Positions 18,204 to 27,722 of a stretch of DNA of 64,000 nucleotides are shown here, in pieces (the first letter of the stretch is position 1; the number at the start of each line of letters is the position of its first letter). Below the pieces are notes generated by a model. The model saw only the letters and a list, made by a program, of their open reading frames with translations. It was not told the DNA's origin and searched no databases. The translations under genes were made by a program, and so were the position numbers. Source of the stretch: DTPU01 sp963827855 (GTDB taxonomy: Bacteria > Planctomycetota > Phycisphaerae > Sedimentisphaerales > Anaerobacaceae); contig CAWHBY010000002.1 in assembly GCA_963827855.1 (NCBI GenBank), positions 3,795,401 to 3,859,400 on the forward strand, in the 5' to 3' direction.

Positions 18204-19208
18204 ATGAAAAGAGCACTGGTCTCCGGCATCACTGGGCAGGATGGATCTTACCTGGCGGAGTTCCTCCTGAAAAAGGGATATGAGGTCTGGGGGGTCATCC
18301 GACGAAGCTCCTCCTTCAATACAGGTCGTATCGATCACCTGTATAAGGACCCGCACGATCAGCCCAAGCTCAAACTGGTCTATGGGGACCTCACGGACGG
18401 CAGCAACCTCTCGTCGATCCTCAATGAGATTGAGCCCGATGAGGTCTACAATCTGGGCGCCCAAAGCCACGTGAAGGTCAGCTTCGAGATGCCCATCTAT
18501 ACCACTAACGCCGATGCCCTGGGGACCTTGCGCCTCCTGGAATCGGTGCGGCACATGAAGAAGCCGGCGAGGTTCTATCAGGCGTCGAGCAGCGAGATGT
18601 TCGGGAAGGTCGTGGAGACCCCTCAGACGGAGACGACGCCGTTCTATCCCCGCAGTCCCTACGCCTGCGCAAAGGTGTACAGCTACTGGCAGACCGTCAA
18701 CTACCGAGAGGCGTATTCGTTGTTCGCCTGCAACGGCATTCTGTTCAATCATGAGTCCCCGCGCCGCGGCGAGACCTTCGTGACCCGCAAGATCACGCGC
18801 GCGGCCTGTCGAATCAAAGAGGGGCTGCAGGACAAGCTCTACCTGGGTAATCTGGAAGCCAAGCGAGACTGGGGATTTGCCGGCGACTACGTGGAGGCCA
18901 TGTGGCTGATGCTCCAGCAGGAAAGCCCAGACGACTACGTCGTGGCCACGGGCGAGACGCATTCAGTCCGGGAATTCTGTGAGTTGACCTTTGAGCGGTT
19001 GGGATTGGACTGGCAGCAGTACGTGGAGGTCGACTCCAGATACTTCCGGCCCACAGAGGTGGATCTGCTCCTGGGCGATGCCTCCAAGGCCCGAAAGGCC
19101 CTGGGGTGGATCCCTCGTGTGACCTTCAGGGAATTGGCGGCCATGATGGTCGATGCCGACTGGGGGAGGGCCAAGAAGGAACGCCTTCTGAAAGAAGCAG
19201 GGCATTAA
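18204..19208 (+). CDS. gmd: GDP-mannose 4,6-dehydratase
   Basis: Converts GDP-D-mannose to GDP-4-keto-6-deoxy-D-mannose, the first committed step to GDP-L-fucose. The 334-residue extended SDR starts MKRALVSGITGQDGSYLAEF with the GxxGxxG cofactor motif, has RRSSSFNTGRIDHLY typical of Gmd, the catalytic YACAK (Tyr-xxx-Lys), SSSEMFG, and the substrate region FNHESPRRGETFVTRKI. Length is near the low end of the family but complete. The next step is encoded by the following gene, 140 bases downstream. Confidence 0.95.
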   Translation: MKRALVSGITGQDGSYLAEFLLKKGYEVWGVIRRSSSFNTGRIDHLYKDPHDQPKLKLVYGDLTDGSNLSSILNEIEPDEVYNLGAQSHVKVSFEMPIYTTNADALGTLRLLESVRHMKKPARFYQASSSEMFGKVVETPQTETTPFYPRSPYACAKVYSYWQTVNYREAYSLFACNGILFNHESPRRGETFVTRKITRAACRIKEGLQDKLYLGNLEAKRDWGFAGDYVEAMWLMLQQESPDDYVVATGETHSVREFCELTFERLGLDWQQYVEVDSRYFRPTEVDLLLGDASKARKALGWIPRVTFRELAAMMVDADWGRAKKERLLKEAGH

Positions 19209-19348
19209 CGCAGAGTGCCAAGGGCAAAGTGCAATGGCAGGCGGGTTGTGAGCTATGTGCTGTGCGCTGTGCGTCTGGTTTCCTGAAACGCGAAGCTCGG
19301 AACTCATAGCTCAGAGCGTAGGTCGGTCTGTGTCTCACATGAATCAAT

Positions 19349-20308
19349 ATGCTTGACCTAGCGAAGGAACGAATCGTTGTCACAGGCGGGGCGGGGTTCC
19401 TGGGCCAATACGTCCAGCGACGATTGTTGGACCGAGGCGTGAGACCCGAGAACCTGTTGGTGCCGCGGATTGAGGACTACGATCTGACCCGAGAGGCGGA
19501 CGTGGCCAGGATGTACAACGAGATGGCGCCCTCGGTGATTATTCACCTGGCCGCTCAAGTGGGAGGCATCGGAGCCAACCGTGCCAATCCCGGCAGGTTC
19601 TTCTACGCCAACATGGCGATGGGCCTACACCTCATAGAGCAGGCCCGCCTGAAGGGGGTGAAGAAGTTTGTGCAGGTGGGCACGATCTGTGCATACCCGA
19701 AGTTTACGCCCGTGCCCTTCAAGGAAGAACACCTGTGGGAGGGATATCCCGAAGAGACCAACGCGCCCTATGGGATCGCCAAGAAGGCCTTGTTGGTCAT
19801 GCTGCAGAGTTACCGCCAGCAGTACGGCCTTGTCGGGATCTACCTGCTGCCGGTCAATCTCTATGGACCAGGCGACAACTTCGACCTGGAGACGAGCCAC
19901 GTCATCCCCGCCCTGATCCGCAAGTTCTGCCACGCCGTGGACACCCATGCAGACCAGGTCACCCTCTGGGGGACAGGGTCTGCCAGTCGCGAGTTCTTTT
20001 ACGTCGACGATGCCGCGTCCGCCCTGGTCATGGCCGCGGAGAAGTACGACGGTCCCGAACCCGTCAACATTGGGGCCGGTTTTGAGATCACCATTCGTGA
20101 CTTGGCTGAGAAGATCAAGCGGCTGACGGGCTTCTCCGGAGCGATGGTCTGGGATTCTTCCAAGCCCGATGGTCAACCGCGTCGCTGCCTGGATGTCTCG
20201 CGGGCCCGCGAGTCCTTTGGGTTCATGGCCAGCACGCCGTTTGATGAGGGACTACAGAGGACCATCACCTGGTGGCGGGATACGGGCAGTAGATTGGCCT
20301 CAGTCTGA
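19349..20308 (+). CDS. fcl: GDP-L-fucose synthase
   Basis: An NADPH-dependent 3,5-epimerase/4-reductase that finishes GDP-L-fucose. The 319-residue SDR begins with VVTGGAGFLGQYVQRRLL, has HLAAQVGGIGANRANPG, the signature VGTICAYPKFTPVPFKE, the catalytic APYGIAKKA (Tyr-xxx-Lys) and LYGPGDNFDLETSHVIPAL. All are typical of WcaG/Fcl. Paired with gmd, it gives the organism a full GDP-fucose route beside the UDP-FucNAc route of capEFG. Confidence 0.95.
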   Translation: MLDLAKERIVVTGGAGFLGQYVQRRLLDRGVRPENLLVPRIEDYDLTREADVARMYNEMAPSVIIHLAAQVGGIGANRANPGRFFYANMAMGLHLIEQARLKGVKKFVQVGTICAYPKFTPVPFKEEHLWEGYPEETNAPYGIAKKALLVMLQSYRQQYGLVGIYLLPVNLYGPGDNFDLETSHVIPALIRKFCHAVDTHADQVTLWGTGSASREFFYVDDAASALVMAAEKYDGPEPVNIGAGFEITIRDLAEKIKRLTGFSGAMVWDSSKPDGQPRRCLDVSRARESFGFMASTPFDEGLQRTITWWRDTGSRLASV

Positions 20309-20521
20309 GACATCGGCAGCCATCCTGAAGGCTATCACCTTCTGCGATTGCGAGGTCGACGAAAGGGAACGCGGTTTTGTCTTGCATCAGTGACCCCGGA
20401 TCGTATAATGCTGCTCTTGCATGGCGACACGAGTAGCCTGTCTCTCTCCAACTCGGACGAAGGTGATGGCAGGAAGTGGTGTGGTGGTAATTTCTGTCTC
20501 AGTTGATAGGATGGGATTGGG

Positions 20522-21277
20522 ATGGATATGGGAGCCAAGGTAGGCCAGGCCCATGGGACGGGCCATGCGAGTCGGATTTCCAGGGTCGAGAGCTACCAGC
20601 GTGGCGAGGCAGTCGGCGCCCTGACAAGTCACGACATGGTGATGGATCACCTGATGGCGATCCGCGCCACACTGCCGAGGGGATTCCAGGATGTCCCAAG
20701 GCAATCTGCGGTGCATGAACTCTCCATTCGGCTTCTAGATCTTGCGGGGGCAGCCGGGATCCTCATCTTGAGTCTGCCCATCATGACCCTGCTAGCCGTC
20801 CTTATCAAGGTCAGCTCTGCGGGGCCCATTCTCTACAAACAAGAGCGAGTGGGAAAGAGCGGAAGGGTGTTCACCCTCTACAAGTTCCGTAGCATGATTG
20901 ATGATGCCGAAAAGCACGTCGGTCCTGTGTGGGCGGCAAAGGACGATGGTCGAGTGACACCGCTGGGCAAGGTGATGAGGAAGATGCGATTCGACGAGCT
21001 TCCCCAATTGTTCAACGTGATCAAGGGGGACATGAGTCTCGTGGGGCCGCGGCCTGAGAGACCTTTCTTCGTCGGCCGTCATAAGGCCCTTCAGGGAATA
21101 CGGTTGGCCGTGAAGCCCGGCCTTACCGGCCTGGCGCAGATCAGGGCGTTCTACGATCTGAAGCCCGACCACAAGCTCAGATACGACCATCTGTACATCC
21201 AGAACCGGTCGTTCTGGCTCAACATCTCCATCCTGGCCAAGACCATCCCAGTGGTCCTGCAGAAGACGGGGTGGTAG
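20522..21277 (+). CDS. Initiating sugar-phosphate (phosphoglycosyl) transferase
   Basis: A 251-residue monotopic phosphoglycosyl transferase of the bacterial sugar transferase family, which moves a sugar phosphate from a nucleotide sugar to undecaprenyl phosphate to start the repeat unit. It has an unusual hydrophilic N-terminal extension of about 65 residues, then one hydrophobic segment (LLDLAGAAGILILSLPIMTL), YKQERVGKSGRVFTLYKFRS, the catalytic FDELPQLFNVIKGDMS and GPRPERP. It is of the short PglC/WcaJ-C type with no polytopic N-terminal part. Which sugar it starts with is unknown. Confidence 0.88.
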   Translation: MDMGAKVGQAHGTGHASRISRVESYQRGEAVGALTSHDMVMDHLMAIRATLPRGFQDVPRQSAVHELSIRLLDLAGAAGILILSLPIMTLLAVLIKVSSAGPILYKQERVGKSGRVFTLYKFRSMIDDAEKHVGPVWAAKDDGRVTPLGKVMRKMRFDELPQLFNVIKGDMSLVGPRPERPFFVGRHKALQGIRLAVKPGLTGLAQIRAFYDLKPDHKLRYDHLYIQNRSFWLNISILAKTIPVVLQKTGW

Positions 21278-21383
21278 GATACGGGTTTTAGGAGTTAGGA
21301 GTTAGGTTTTATGTAGTGCGGGCACAAAGACGCGCTTGTGCAGTTGCCTAGAACCTAGAACTTAAGACCTAAGACTCCCGGCT
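21278..21383. repeat. Short iterated-word repeat in intergenic gap
   Basis: The gap contains TTAGGAGTTAGGAGTTAGG at its left end and, after a central GC-rich part, CCTAGAACCTAGAACTTAAG and ACCTAAGACTCC on the right. The two halves are partly complementary, so a foldback is possible between converging genes. Function unknown. Confidence 0.45.
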
Positions 21384-22820
21384 CTACCCCAGCGACAGAT
21401 TTGCCTCGAACCGCACCTTGGCTTGGCCGATCAGGTAGAAGCTCCCGGTGATCAAGATCAGGTCTTCCTTGCCGATCGCGCTCTTGGCCAGTTGCAGGGC
21501 CTCACCCAGGCACGAGGAGGTCTGACACATCTTGTGGGAGACCTCGGAGAATCTCTCAGTCAACTCCTGGGGTGCCGCAGCCCTGGGTGAGTTGCTCCGC
21601 GTGAAGATCACCTTGTCCGCGCCATATTGCAGCTCGCGGAGCATCCCTTCGATGTCCTTGTCACTGTTGCAGCCAAAGACTACCACCATCGAGTCATAGG
21701 GGATATTCTGGCCGATGGCGTGGATCAGGGCGCGGATGCTGGCTGCATTGTGGGCGCCATCGATCATGATCCGCGGGTCCGTGCAGATTATCTCCATGCG
21801 GCCCGGCAGCGTCAGACCCTGAAGCCCCTTGGCCGCCTTCTCGTTGTCAATCGCGTAGCCGCAGGTCTTCAGTTTGTCTAGCATGGCCAGGGCCAGCCCG
21901 CAGTTGATGGCCTGGTGCCTGCCGTACAAGGGCACGCGAAGGTGTTCGAAGCGGCTAGTAGGCGTGGTCAGGCAGACCCGCGTGTGCGGCCCGTGTTCGC
22001 GGGATGTCTCGAAGCGATAGGAAAAGTCGATTTCGCCGCCCCCCGTGATGCTCAGCGGGGCCTTCACCGACAGGGCCTGGTTCTTCAGGACCTTCATGGC
22101 TGCTGGGTCCTGCTCGACCGTGACCACTGGAACGCCGGGCTTGAACACGCCGGCTTTCTCCTTGGCGATACTGTCGAGGGTATTACCCAACTGCTGCTGG
22201 TGATCGATGCTCAGGCTCGTGATGCCAATAACCTTGGGGCTGATGACATTGGTACTGTCAAGACGTCCGCCCAGACCCGTCTCGATCACCGCGATATCCA
22301 CCTCCTCGTCGGCAAAGTACATGAAGGCAAGGGCCGTCATGATCTCGAAGAAGGTGGGGGCGTCCCCTTTCTTGGTTAGCTTCTCGATGGGCGCGTGCAG
22401 CCGGTTCATCAGGCCCAGCATCTCGTCCTCATCGATCATCTGAGAATCGATGGTGATCCGCTCATGCAGATGCACCACGTGGGGAGAGGTGTAGAGGCCG
22501 ACCTTGTAGTCATTGGCCTCCAACATCCTGGCAAGCATGGTGGCAGTCGATCCCTTGCCCTTCGTCCCTGCCACATGGACCGTGTTCAGCTTCTTGTGCG
22601 GGTTGCCAACCAGGGTCAGGAGGCTCTCCATTCGCTCCAGGCTAAACGTAGTCACGTTGTAGCGGACGCGCGTTTCCTTCTCGTAATCGGTCTTCTTGAA
22701 CAGGTAGTCGATCGCCTGCTTGTAGCTACCAAATGCCCTGTCTGACTGGACCTTCCCGAGTTTGGCGGAGGACTTCTGCTGAACCTGCTTCCTAGCGGTT
22801 GTCCTTGTTTCTTTAGCCAT
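21384..22820 (-). CDS. folC: Bifunctional folylpolyglutamate synthase/dihydrofolate synthase
   Basis: Adds glutamate to dihydropteroate and folates using ATP. The 478-residue Mur-ligase-like enzyme has the P-loop HVAGTKGKGSTATMLARML, TSPHVVHLHERI, the magnesium/ligand segment AVIETGLGGRLDSTNV, ITSLSIDHQQQLG and the C-terminal DGAHN. A basic N-terminal extension of about 25 residues (TARKQVQQKSSAKLGK) is unusual but has no obvious motif. It is the last of four minus-strand housekeeping genes. Confidence 0.93.
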   Translation of the reverse strand: MAKETRTTARKQVQQKSSAKLGKVQSDRAFGSYKQAIDYLFKKTDYEKETRVRYNVTTFSLERMESLLTLVGNPHKKLNTVHVAGTKGKGSTATMLARMLEANDYKVGLYTSPHVVHLHERITIDSQMIDEDEMLGLMNRLHAPIEKLTKKGDAPTFFEIMTALAFMYFADEEVDIAVIETGLGGRLDSTNVISPKVIGITSLSIDHQQQLGNTLDSIAKEKAGVFKPGVPVVTVEQDPAAMKVLKNQALSVKAPLSITGGGEIDFSYRFETSREHGPHTRVCLTTPTSRFEHLRVPLYGRHQAINCGLALAMLDKLKTCGYAIDNEKAAKGLQGLTLPGRMEIICTDPRIMIDGAHNAASIRALIHAIGQNIPYDSMVVVFGCNSDKDIEGMLRELQYGADKVIFTRSNSPRAAAPQELTERFSEVSHKMCQTSSCLGEALQLAKSAIGKEDLILITGSFYLIGQAKVRFEANLSLG

Positions 22821-23042
22821 GAGCCGGATATGCTAGCAGATTGCCTGGCGTAAGTCAACTTATCTGACCAGGATGGTCGCTTTTGTCTGTCCCTCGGTCA
22901 GACTTCTGGCGGCTAACGGCATGTGCGGCAATAACTTGTGCCCAGGCCCAAACATGCGGGCCTGGTCGGAACTGGACTCCTTCTATTAGTTTCTATGGTC
23001 TTAGGTTCTTCCCTGCTAATATCGCGACATCCGTCCCCGAGG

Positions 23043-24263
23043 CTACTGGTTGGCCTTGGCCTTGCGGATGGGTTTCTCCTGGATGAAACGGCTGATATTG
23101 CGGACTGCCTGGCGGAGGCGCTGTTCATTCTCCACCAGGGCGAGTCGCACGTAATTCTCACCGTTCTCGCCAAACCCGCGGCCTGGGGACACGACGACCT
23201 CCGCGTACTCCAGCAGGTCCATGGCGTAGTCCATGGTGCCCTTGCCGCGGAGGTGCTCATCAGGGATCTTGGCCCACACGAACATAGAGGCACGAGGCCT
23301 CTCCATGGACCAGCCGATTCGTTCCAGCCCATCACACAGCACGTCGCGACGTGACTGGTACTTGAGATTCTGTGAAGCGATATCCTCCTCGCAGTGCCGC
23401 ATGGCGATGATCCCGGCAATCTGGACTGCCTGGAAGATCCCGTAGTCGTAGTAGCCCTTGATCGTGGCCAGGTAGTTGACCATGTCCTTGTTGCCTGCCA
23501 CGAAGCCTATCCTGAAACCCGCCATGCTGTAAGGCTTGCTCATGGTGGTGAATTCCACACCTACTTCCTTTGCACCCTTGGCCGACAGGAAACTCGGGGC
23601 CTTGTACCCGTCAAAGCAGGTCTCGCCATACGCGAAGTCGTGGATCACTGCCAGCCCGAACCGCTTGGCCAGATGAACAACGGGCTCGAAGAATCCTTCG
23701 TCCACGGTCATTGCCGTGGGATTGTGCGGGTAGTTGAGGATCAAGAGCTTGGGTTTGGGATAGATGTGCTCACAGACCATGGTGATCGTGTCCAGGAACT
23801 TCTGGTCATTGCCCAGGGTTACTGTGATTACGTTTGCGCCCGCCAAGGCCACTCCATAGTTGTGGATGGGGAAGGCTGGGTCTGGGACGATGGCGGTGTC
23901 ACCAGTCCCCAACAGGGCCAGGCACATGTGGCTGAAGCCTTCCTTGGACCCGATGCAGGCCAGGACCTCGCTCTCCGGATCGAGACTCACGCCCCACTTC
24001 TTCTGGTACTTGATGGCGACCTCCTTGCGGAGGTTCATGATGCCCTTGGAGGCGCTATAGCGGTGGTTGCGAGGATCCTTGGCTGCCTCGCAGAGTTTGT
24101 CCACCACGATTTGGGGTGCCCCGTCCATGGGATTGCCCATGGCCAGGTCGATGATGTCCGCTCCTTGCTGACGCTTGGCCAACTTCAGGGCGTTGAGCCT
24201 CGCAAACATGTAAGGCGGCAGGCGCTTGATCCTCTGTGCTGGTTCGATCTTGTATGTTGACAT
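23043..24263 (-). CDS. alaC: PLP aminotransferase, AlaC/LL-DAP aminotransferase type
   Basis: A 406-residue fold-type I class I/II aminotransferase. The PLP lysine lies in TTMSKPYSMAGFRIGFVAG, the Asn/Asp/Tyr pocket in LNYPHNPTAMTV and VIHDFAYGE, and the C-terminal Arg in VRLALVENEQRLRQAVRN. These features resemble AlaC (glutamate-pyruvate transaminase) and the related LL-diaminopimelate aminotransferases. The substrate cannot be fixed from sequence reading alone. The gene is separated by about 210-220 bases from guaA upstream and folC downstream, all in one orientation. Confidence 0.8.
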   Translation of the reverse strand: MSTYKIEPAQRIKRLPPYMFARLNALKLAKRQQGADIIDLAMGNPMDGAPQIVVDKLCEAAKDPRNHRYSASKGIMNLRKEVAIKYQKKWGVSLDPESEVLACIGSKEGFSHMCLALLGTGDTAIVPDPAFPIHNYGVALAGANVITVTLGNDQKFLDTITMVCEHIYPKPKLLILNYPHNPTAMTVDEGFFEPVVHLAKRFGLAVIHDFAYGETCFDGYKAPSFLSAKGAKEVGVEFTTMSKPYSMAGFRIGFVAGNKDMVNYLATIKGYYDYGIFQAVQIAGIIAMRHCEEDIASQNLKYQSRRDVLCDGLERIGWSMERPRASMFVWAKIPDEHLRGKGTMDYAMDLLEYAEVVVSPGRGFGENGENYVRLALVENEQRLRQAVRNISRFIQEKPIRKAKANQ

Positions 24264-24475
24264 TGCCTAGTCTCACAAAGATTATGGAAAGATGAGTAAT
24301 TCCAATTGCGGCGAAACAGTCTACACGGTCTGCCTGGGTTTTCAATGTGAATTCTGGTCGTACTGCCCGACTCTACTGTCATCGGCAGACCGGCGTTTCT
24401 TTCTGAAATGCCTCCCCCATAATCACCTTATCTTGTGTCTTACCTCTTACCTCTTAGTTCTTACTTCTTCTAAGG

Positions 24476-26017
24476 TCATTCCCACTCGATGGTGGCGGGG
24501 GGCTTGCTCGATACATCGTAGACCACCCGGTTGACGCCCCTGACCTCGTTGATGATGCGGCTGGCCACCCTGGCCAACACCTCGTATGGAATCCGCGAGA
24601 AGTCTGCAGTCATGAAGTCGGTGGTGTCCACTGCCCGCAGGGCCACGACGTTTTCGTAACTCCGCTCGTCACCCATCACTCCCACCGTAGAGACAGGCAC
24701 CAGGACTGCCAGGGCCTGGGAGATGCTCCGGTACAACCCCGCTGCCCTGATCTCGTCTATCAGGATCTCGTCTGCGGCCCGCAAGGTATCGAGCCTCTTG
24801 GCTGTCACCTCGCCGATGACGCGGACTGCCAGGCCCGGCCCTGGAAATGGGTGGCGCCAGACGATGTCCTCGGGCAGGCCCAGATACTCGCCCACCAGCC
24901 GTACCTCGTCCTTGAACAGGTCTCTCAGGGGCTCGACCAGCTCGAAGCCCAGTTTCTCGGGCAGGCCGCCGACGTTGTGGTGCAACTTGATGTTGGCGGC
25001 CGGGTTGCCATCCTTGGACCCCGACTCGATGACGTCAGGATACAGGGTCCCTTGTGCCAGGAACTTGGCGCCCTTGATCTTGGCCGCCTCGGAGGCGAAG
25101 GCCGAGATGAACTCTCGGCCTATGATCTTGCGTTTCTGCTGCGGGTCCGTGACTCCGGCCAGAGTGGAGAGGAATGGTTCGGACCAGTCGACCACCCTAA
25201 GATCGAGGTGGAAATGATCCCGAAACGTGGCGACCACGTCCCCTCGCTCGTTCTTCCGAAGGAGGCCATTGTCTACGAAGATGCAGGTCAGTTGATCTCC
25301 GATCGCCTTGTGCAAGAGCGAGGCGGTGACCGAGGAATCCACGCCGCCGCTAAGCCCGCAGATCACGTGTGCCTTGCCCACCTGGCCCTGGATACTTGCC
25401 ACGGACTCGGCCACGAAGTCGCTCATCTTCCAGTCTCCAGTGCACTGGCAGATGTCGTAGAGGAAGTTCTTCAGGATGACCGATCCTTTGGGCGTGTGGG
25501 CAACCTCAGGGTGGAACTGAACGCCATAGAACCGCTGGGCGCGGTGCCGCACTGCGGCATAGGGGCAGGTCCGCGTGGTCGCCAGGGTCTCAAATGCATC
25601 GCTCAGGGTCTCGACCTGGTCACCGTGGCTGGCCCACACCAGGGTCGTGTCCGGCATCAGGGAGAAGAGGTCGCTCTTGTCCAGGATCGTCAGGTCTGCA
25701 CGGCCATACTCCCGGTGTTTGGCGGGCAGGATCTTGGATCCCAGGATCTGGCAGCCCAACTGCATTCCATAGCAGATCCCCAGGATGGGTACGCCTAGGT
25801 TGAAGAGGGCTGCGTCGCACCGCGGCGCCTTGGCGTCATATACGCTGGCAGGCCCGCCAGACAGGATGATCCCCTTGAGGGGCCAGGTGGCCAGCTCCTT
25901 GGCTGGCACGTCGGCCCTGAACAGTCGAGAGAAGACGTTGTGCTCCCGGACCCGGCGAGTGATAAGCTGGCCGTACTGGCTGCCGAAGTCCAGGATGGCG
26001 ATCATCTGGTTGGTCAT
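24476..26017 (-). CDS. guaA: GMP synthase (glutamine-hydrolysing)
   Basis: Converts XMP to GMP. The 513-residue protein has the class I glutamine amidotransferase domain first (LGICYGMQLGCQ with the nucleophilic Cys, and VQFHPEVAHTPKG with the His-Glu pair), then the ATP pyrophosphatase P-loop ICGLSGGVDSSVTASLLH, and the C-terminal dimerisation domain ending PPATIEWE. The start codon overlaps the guaB stop by one base (TAATG), so the two are translationally coupled. Confidence 0.97.
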   Translation of the reverse strand: MTNQMIAILDFGSQYGQLITRRVREHNVFSRLFRADVPAKELATWPLKGIILSGGPASVYDAKAPRCDAALFNLGVPILGICYGMQLGCQILGSKILPAKHREYGRADLTILDKSDLFSLMPDTTLVWASHGDQVETLSDAFETLATTRTCPYAAVRHRAQRFYGVQFHPEVAHTPKGSVILKNFLYDICQCTGDWKMSDFVAESVASIQGQVGKAHVICGLSGGVDSSVTASLLHKAIGDQLTCIFVDNGLLRKNERGDVVATFRDHFHLDLRVVDWSEPFLSTLAGVTDPQQKRKIIGREFISAFASEAAKIKGAKFLAQGTLYPDVIESGSKDGNPAANIKLHHNVGGLPEKLGFELVEPLRDLFKDEVRLVGEYLGLPEDIVWRHPFPGPGLAVRVIGEVTAKRLDTLRAADEILIDEIRAAGLYRSISQALAVLVPVSTVGVMGDERSYENVVALRAVDTTDFMTADFSRIPYEVLARVASRIINEVRGVNRVVYDVSSKPPATIEWE

Positions 26018-27492
26018 TAGGATTCCAGGGGGGGGGCGGCAGAGTAGTTGGGGGCCTCGCGAGTGATCAGAATGTCGTGCGGGTGCGATTCACTGACCGA
26101 GGCAGGGCTGACGCGGACAAAGCGGCCCTTTTCGCCCAAGGCCTCGATCGTGCGGGTCCCGCAGTAACCCATGCCTGCACGCAGGCCGCCCACCAACTGA
26201 TACACGAAGTCACTCAGCACTCCACGGTAGGGCACCCGGCCTTCGACGCCCTCCGGTACCAGCTTGCCGGTGTCCACCGTGCTGTCCTGGCCGTACCGCT
26301 CTGCAGAGCCCCGCACCATGGCGCCCAGCGAGCCCATGCCGCGGTACTCCTTGAACTGACGGCCCTTGTAGATGACCAACTGCCCCGGGCTCTCCTTGAG
26401 GCCCGCGAACAACGATCCCAGCATCACGGTCGATGCGCCGGCAGCCAGGGCCTTGGTGATGTCGCCCGAGTGGCGTATCCCGCCGTCAGCGATGACCGGG
26501 ATGTGGTGTTTGGCCGCGACCGCAGCACAGTCCATGATGGCCGTGATCTGCGGTACGCCCGCGCCGGAGATGATCCGCGTGGTGCAGATCGCGCCTGGCC
26601 CAATGCCGACCTTGATGGCATCTGCGCCGGCCTTGATGAGGTCTTCGGCCGCCTCAGCAGTGGCGATGTTGCCTGCGATAACCTCGATCTTGTGTTTGGC
26701 CTTCACGGCCTTGAGGGTCTCGATGACGTTCTTGGAATGGCCATGCGCGGTGTCGACCACGATGATGTCCACGTCCGCCTCGATCAACGCCTCGATCCGA
26801 TCGTAGTCGTGCACACCCACTGCTGCGCCTACGCGGATCCGGCCGCGATGGTCCCTGGCGGCCTTGGGGTATTGCTGTACCCGGTCGATATCCCTCATGG
26901 TGATCAGGCCTGCCAGTGTGCCGTTGGGATGGACCAGCAGGAGCTTCTCGACCTTGCGTTCCTGAAGGATACCCTTGGCCTGCTCCAGCGTGGTGTCTGC
27001 CGGGCCTGTGACCAGGTTGGTCTTGGTCATGACTGCGCCGATCGACACGCCATAGTCCTTGAGGAACTTCAGATCCCGCCGGGTCAGGATGCCCACCAGC
27101 TTCTTGCCCTTGACGATGGGGATGCCTGAGACGTTCTGTTCCTGCATGACCTCCAAGGCACGTTTGACGGGCTCATCGGGCGACAACGTGACGGGGTCCA
27201 GAATGACCCCATGCTCGGATCGCTTGACCTTGGCCACCTCCCGCCTCTGGGCCTCGATCGAGAGATTCTTGTGGATGATCCCGACCCCACCCTCCTGGGC
27301 CAGGGCAATGGCGAGGGCGGATTCCGTGACCGTGTCCATGGCTGCGGAGGTGATCGGAATGTTGATCTTGATGTTCTGGGTCAGAGAGGTGCTGGTATCC
27401 ACCTCACTGGGCAGGAAATCACTCCTGCCGGGGATGAGGAGGACATCATCAAAGGTGATGCCTTCTGATACGATCTTGCGACTATGGTCCAT
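26017..27492 (-). CDS. guaB: IMP dehydrogenase
   Basis: Oxidises IMP to XMP with NAD, the rate-limiting step to guanine nucleotides. The 491-residue TIM-barrel enzyme holds a tandem CBS insert (about residues 95-205), the catalytic-cysteine loop GIGPGAICTTRIISGAGVPQ, the phosphate loop DGGIRHSGDITKAL and the flap region YRGMGSLGAM. A Shine-Dalgarno AGGAG (27499-27503) sits six bases before the ATG, and a clear sigma70-type promoter lies further upstream. It heads the guaB-guaA operon. Confidence 0.97.
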   Translation of the reverse strand: MDHSRKIVSEGITFDDVLLIPGRSDFLPSEVDTSTSLTQNIKINIPITSAAMDTVTESALAIALAQEGGVGIIHKNLSIEAQRREVAKVKRSEHGVILDPVTLSPDEPVKRALEVMQEQNVSGIPIVKGKKLVGILTRRDLKFLKDYGVSIGAVMTKTNLVTGPADTTLEQAKGILQERKVEKLLLVHPNGTLAGLITMRDIDRVQQYPKAARDHRGRIRVGAAVGVHDYDRIEALIEADVDIIVVDTAHGHSKNVIETLKAVKAKHKIEVIAGNIATAEAAEDLIKAGADAIKVGIGPGAICTTRIISGAGVPQITAIMDCAAVAAKHHIPVIADGGIRHSGDITKALAAGASTVMLGSLFAGLKESPGQLVIYKGRQFKEYRGMGSLGAMVRGSAERYGQDSTVDTGKLVPEGVEGRVPYRGVLSDFVYQLVGGLRAGMGYCGTRTIEALGEKGRFVRVSPASVSESHPHDILITREAPNYSAAPPLES

Positions 27493-27537
27493 CCTTCGCT
27501 CCTGAAAGCGTGAGCCCTTACATGGGCGGAAACCGGC

Positions 27538-27566
27538 AATATAATCCTACGGCCAGGGGCAGTCAA
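27538..27566 (-). promoter_or_regulatory. Sigma70-type promoter of guaB-guaA
   Basis: On the minus strand TTGACT (27566-27561) is followed after exactly 17 bases by TATATT (27543-27538). Transcription would begin near 27531, leaving a leader of about 40 bases that contains the AGGAG ribosome site. Both hexamers are one mismatch from consensus. No riboswitch-like fold was noticed in the short leader. Confidence 0.7.
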
Positions 27567-27722
27567 ACCATTTTGAAACCAGGCGATGGCCTGGCAGGGG
27601 CCAGGGCGAACGCAAAGTCCCTCCTGTACATCGCGAGGATAGGAAGAGGTTCCTGGCCGCACATGCCCTTTCTTGTGGCCCCGGCCTGTGGCCGCGTTGG
27701 CCAGGAGAACTGAAGGAGTTTC

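Noticed and set aside
27493..27570. Purine riboswitch before guaB
   Set aside because: The leader from the predicted transcription start is only about 40 bases and shows no aptamer-like fold.
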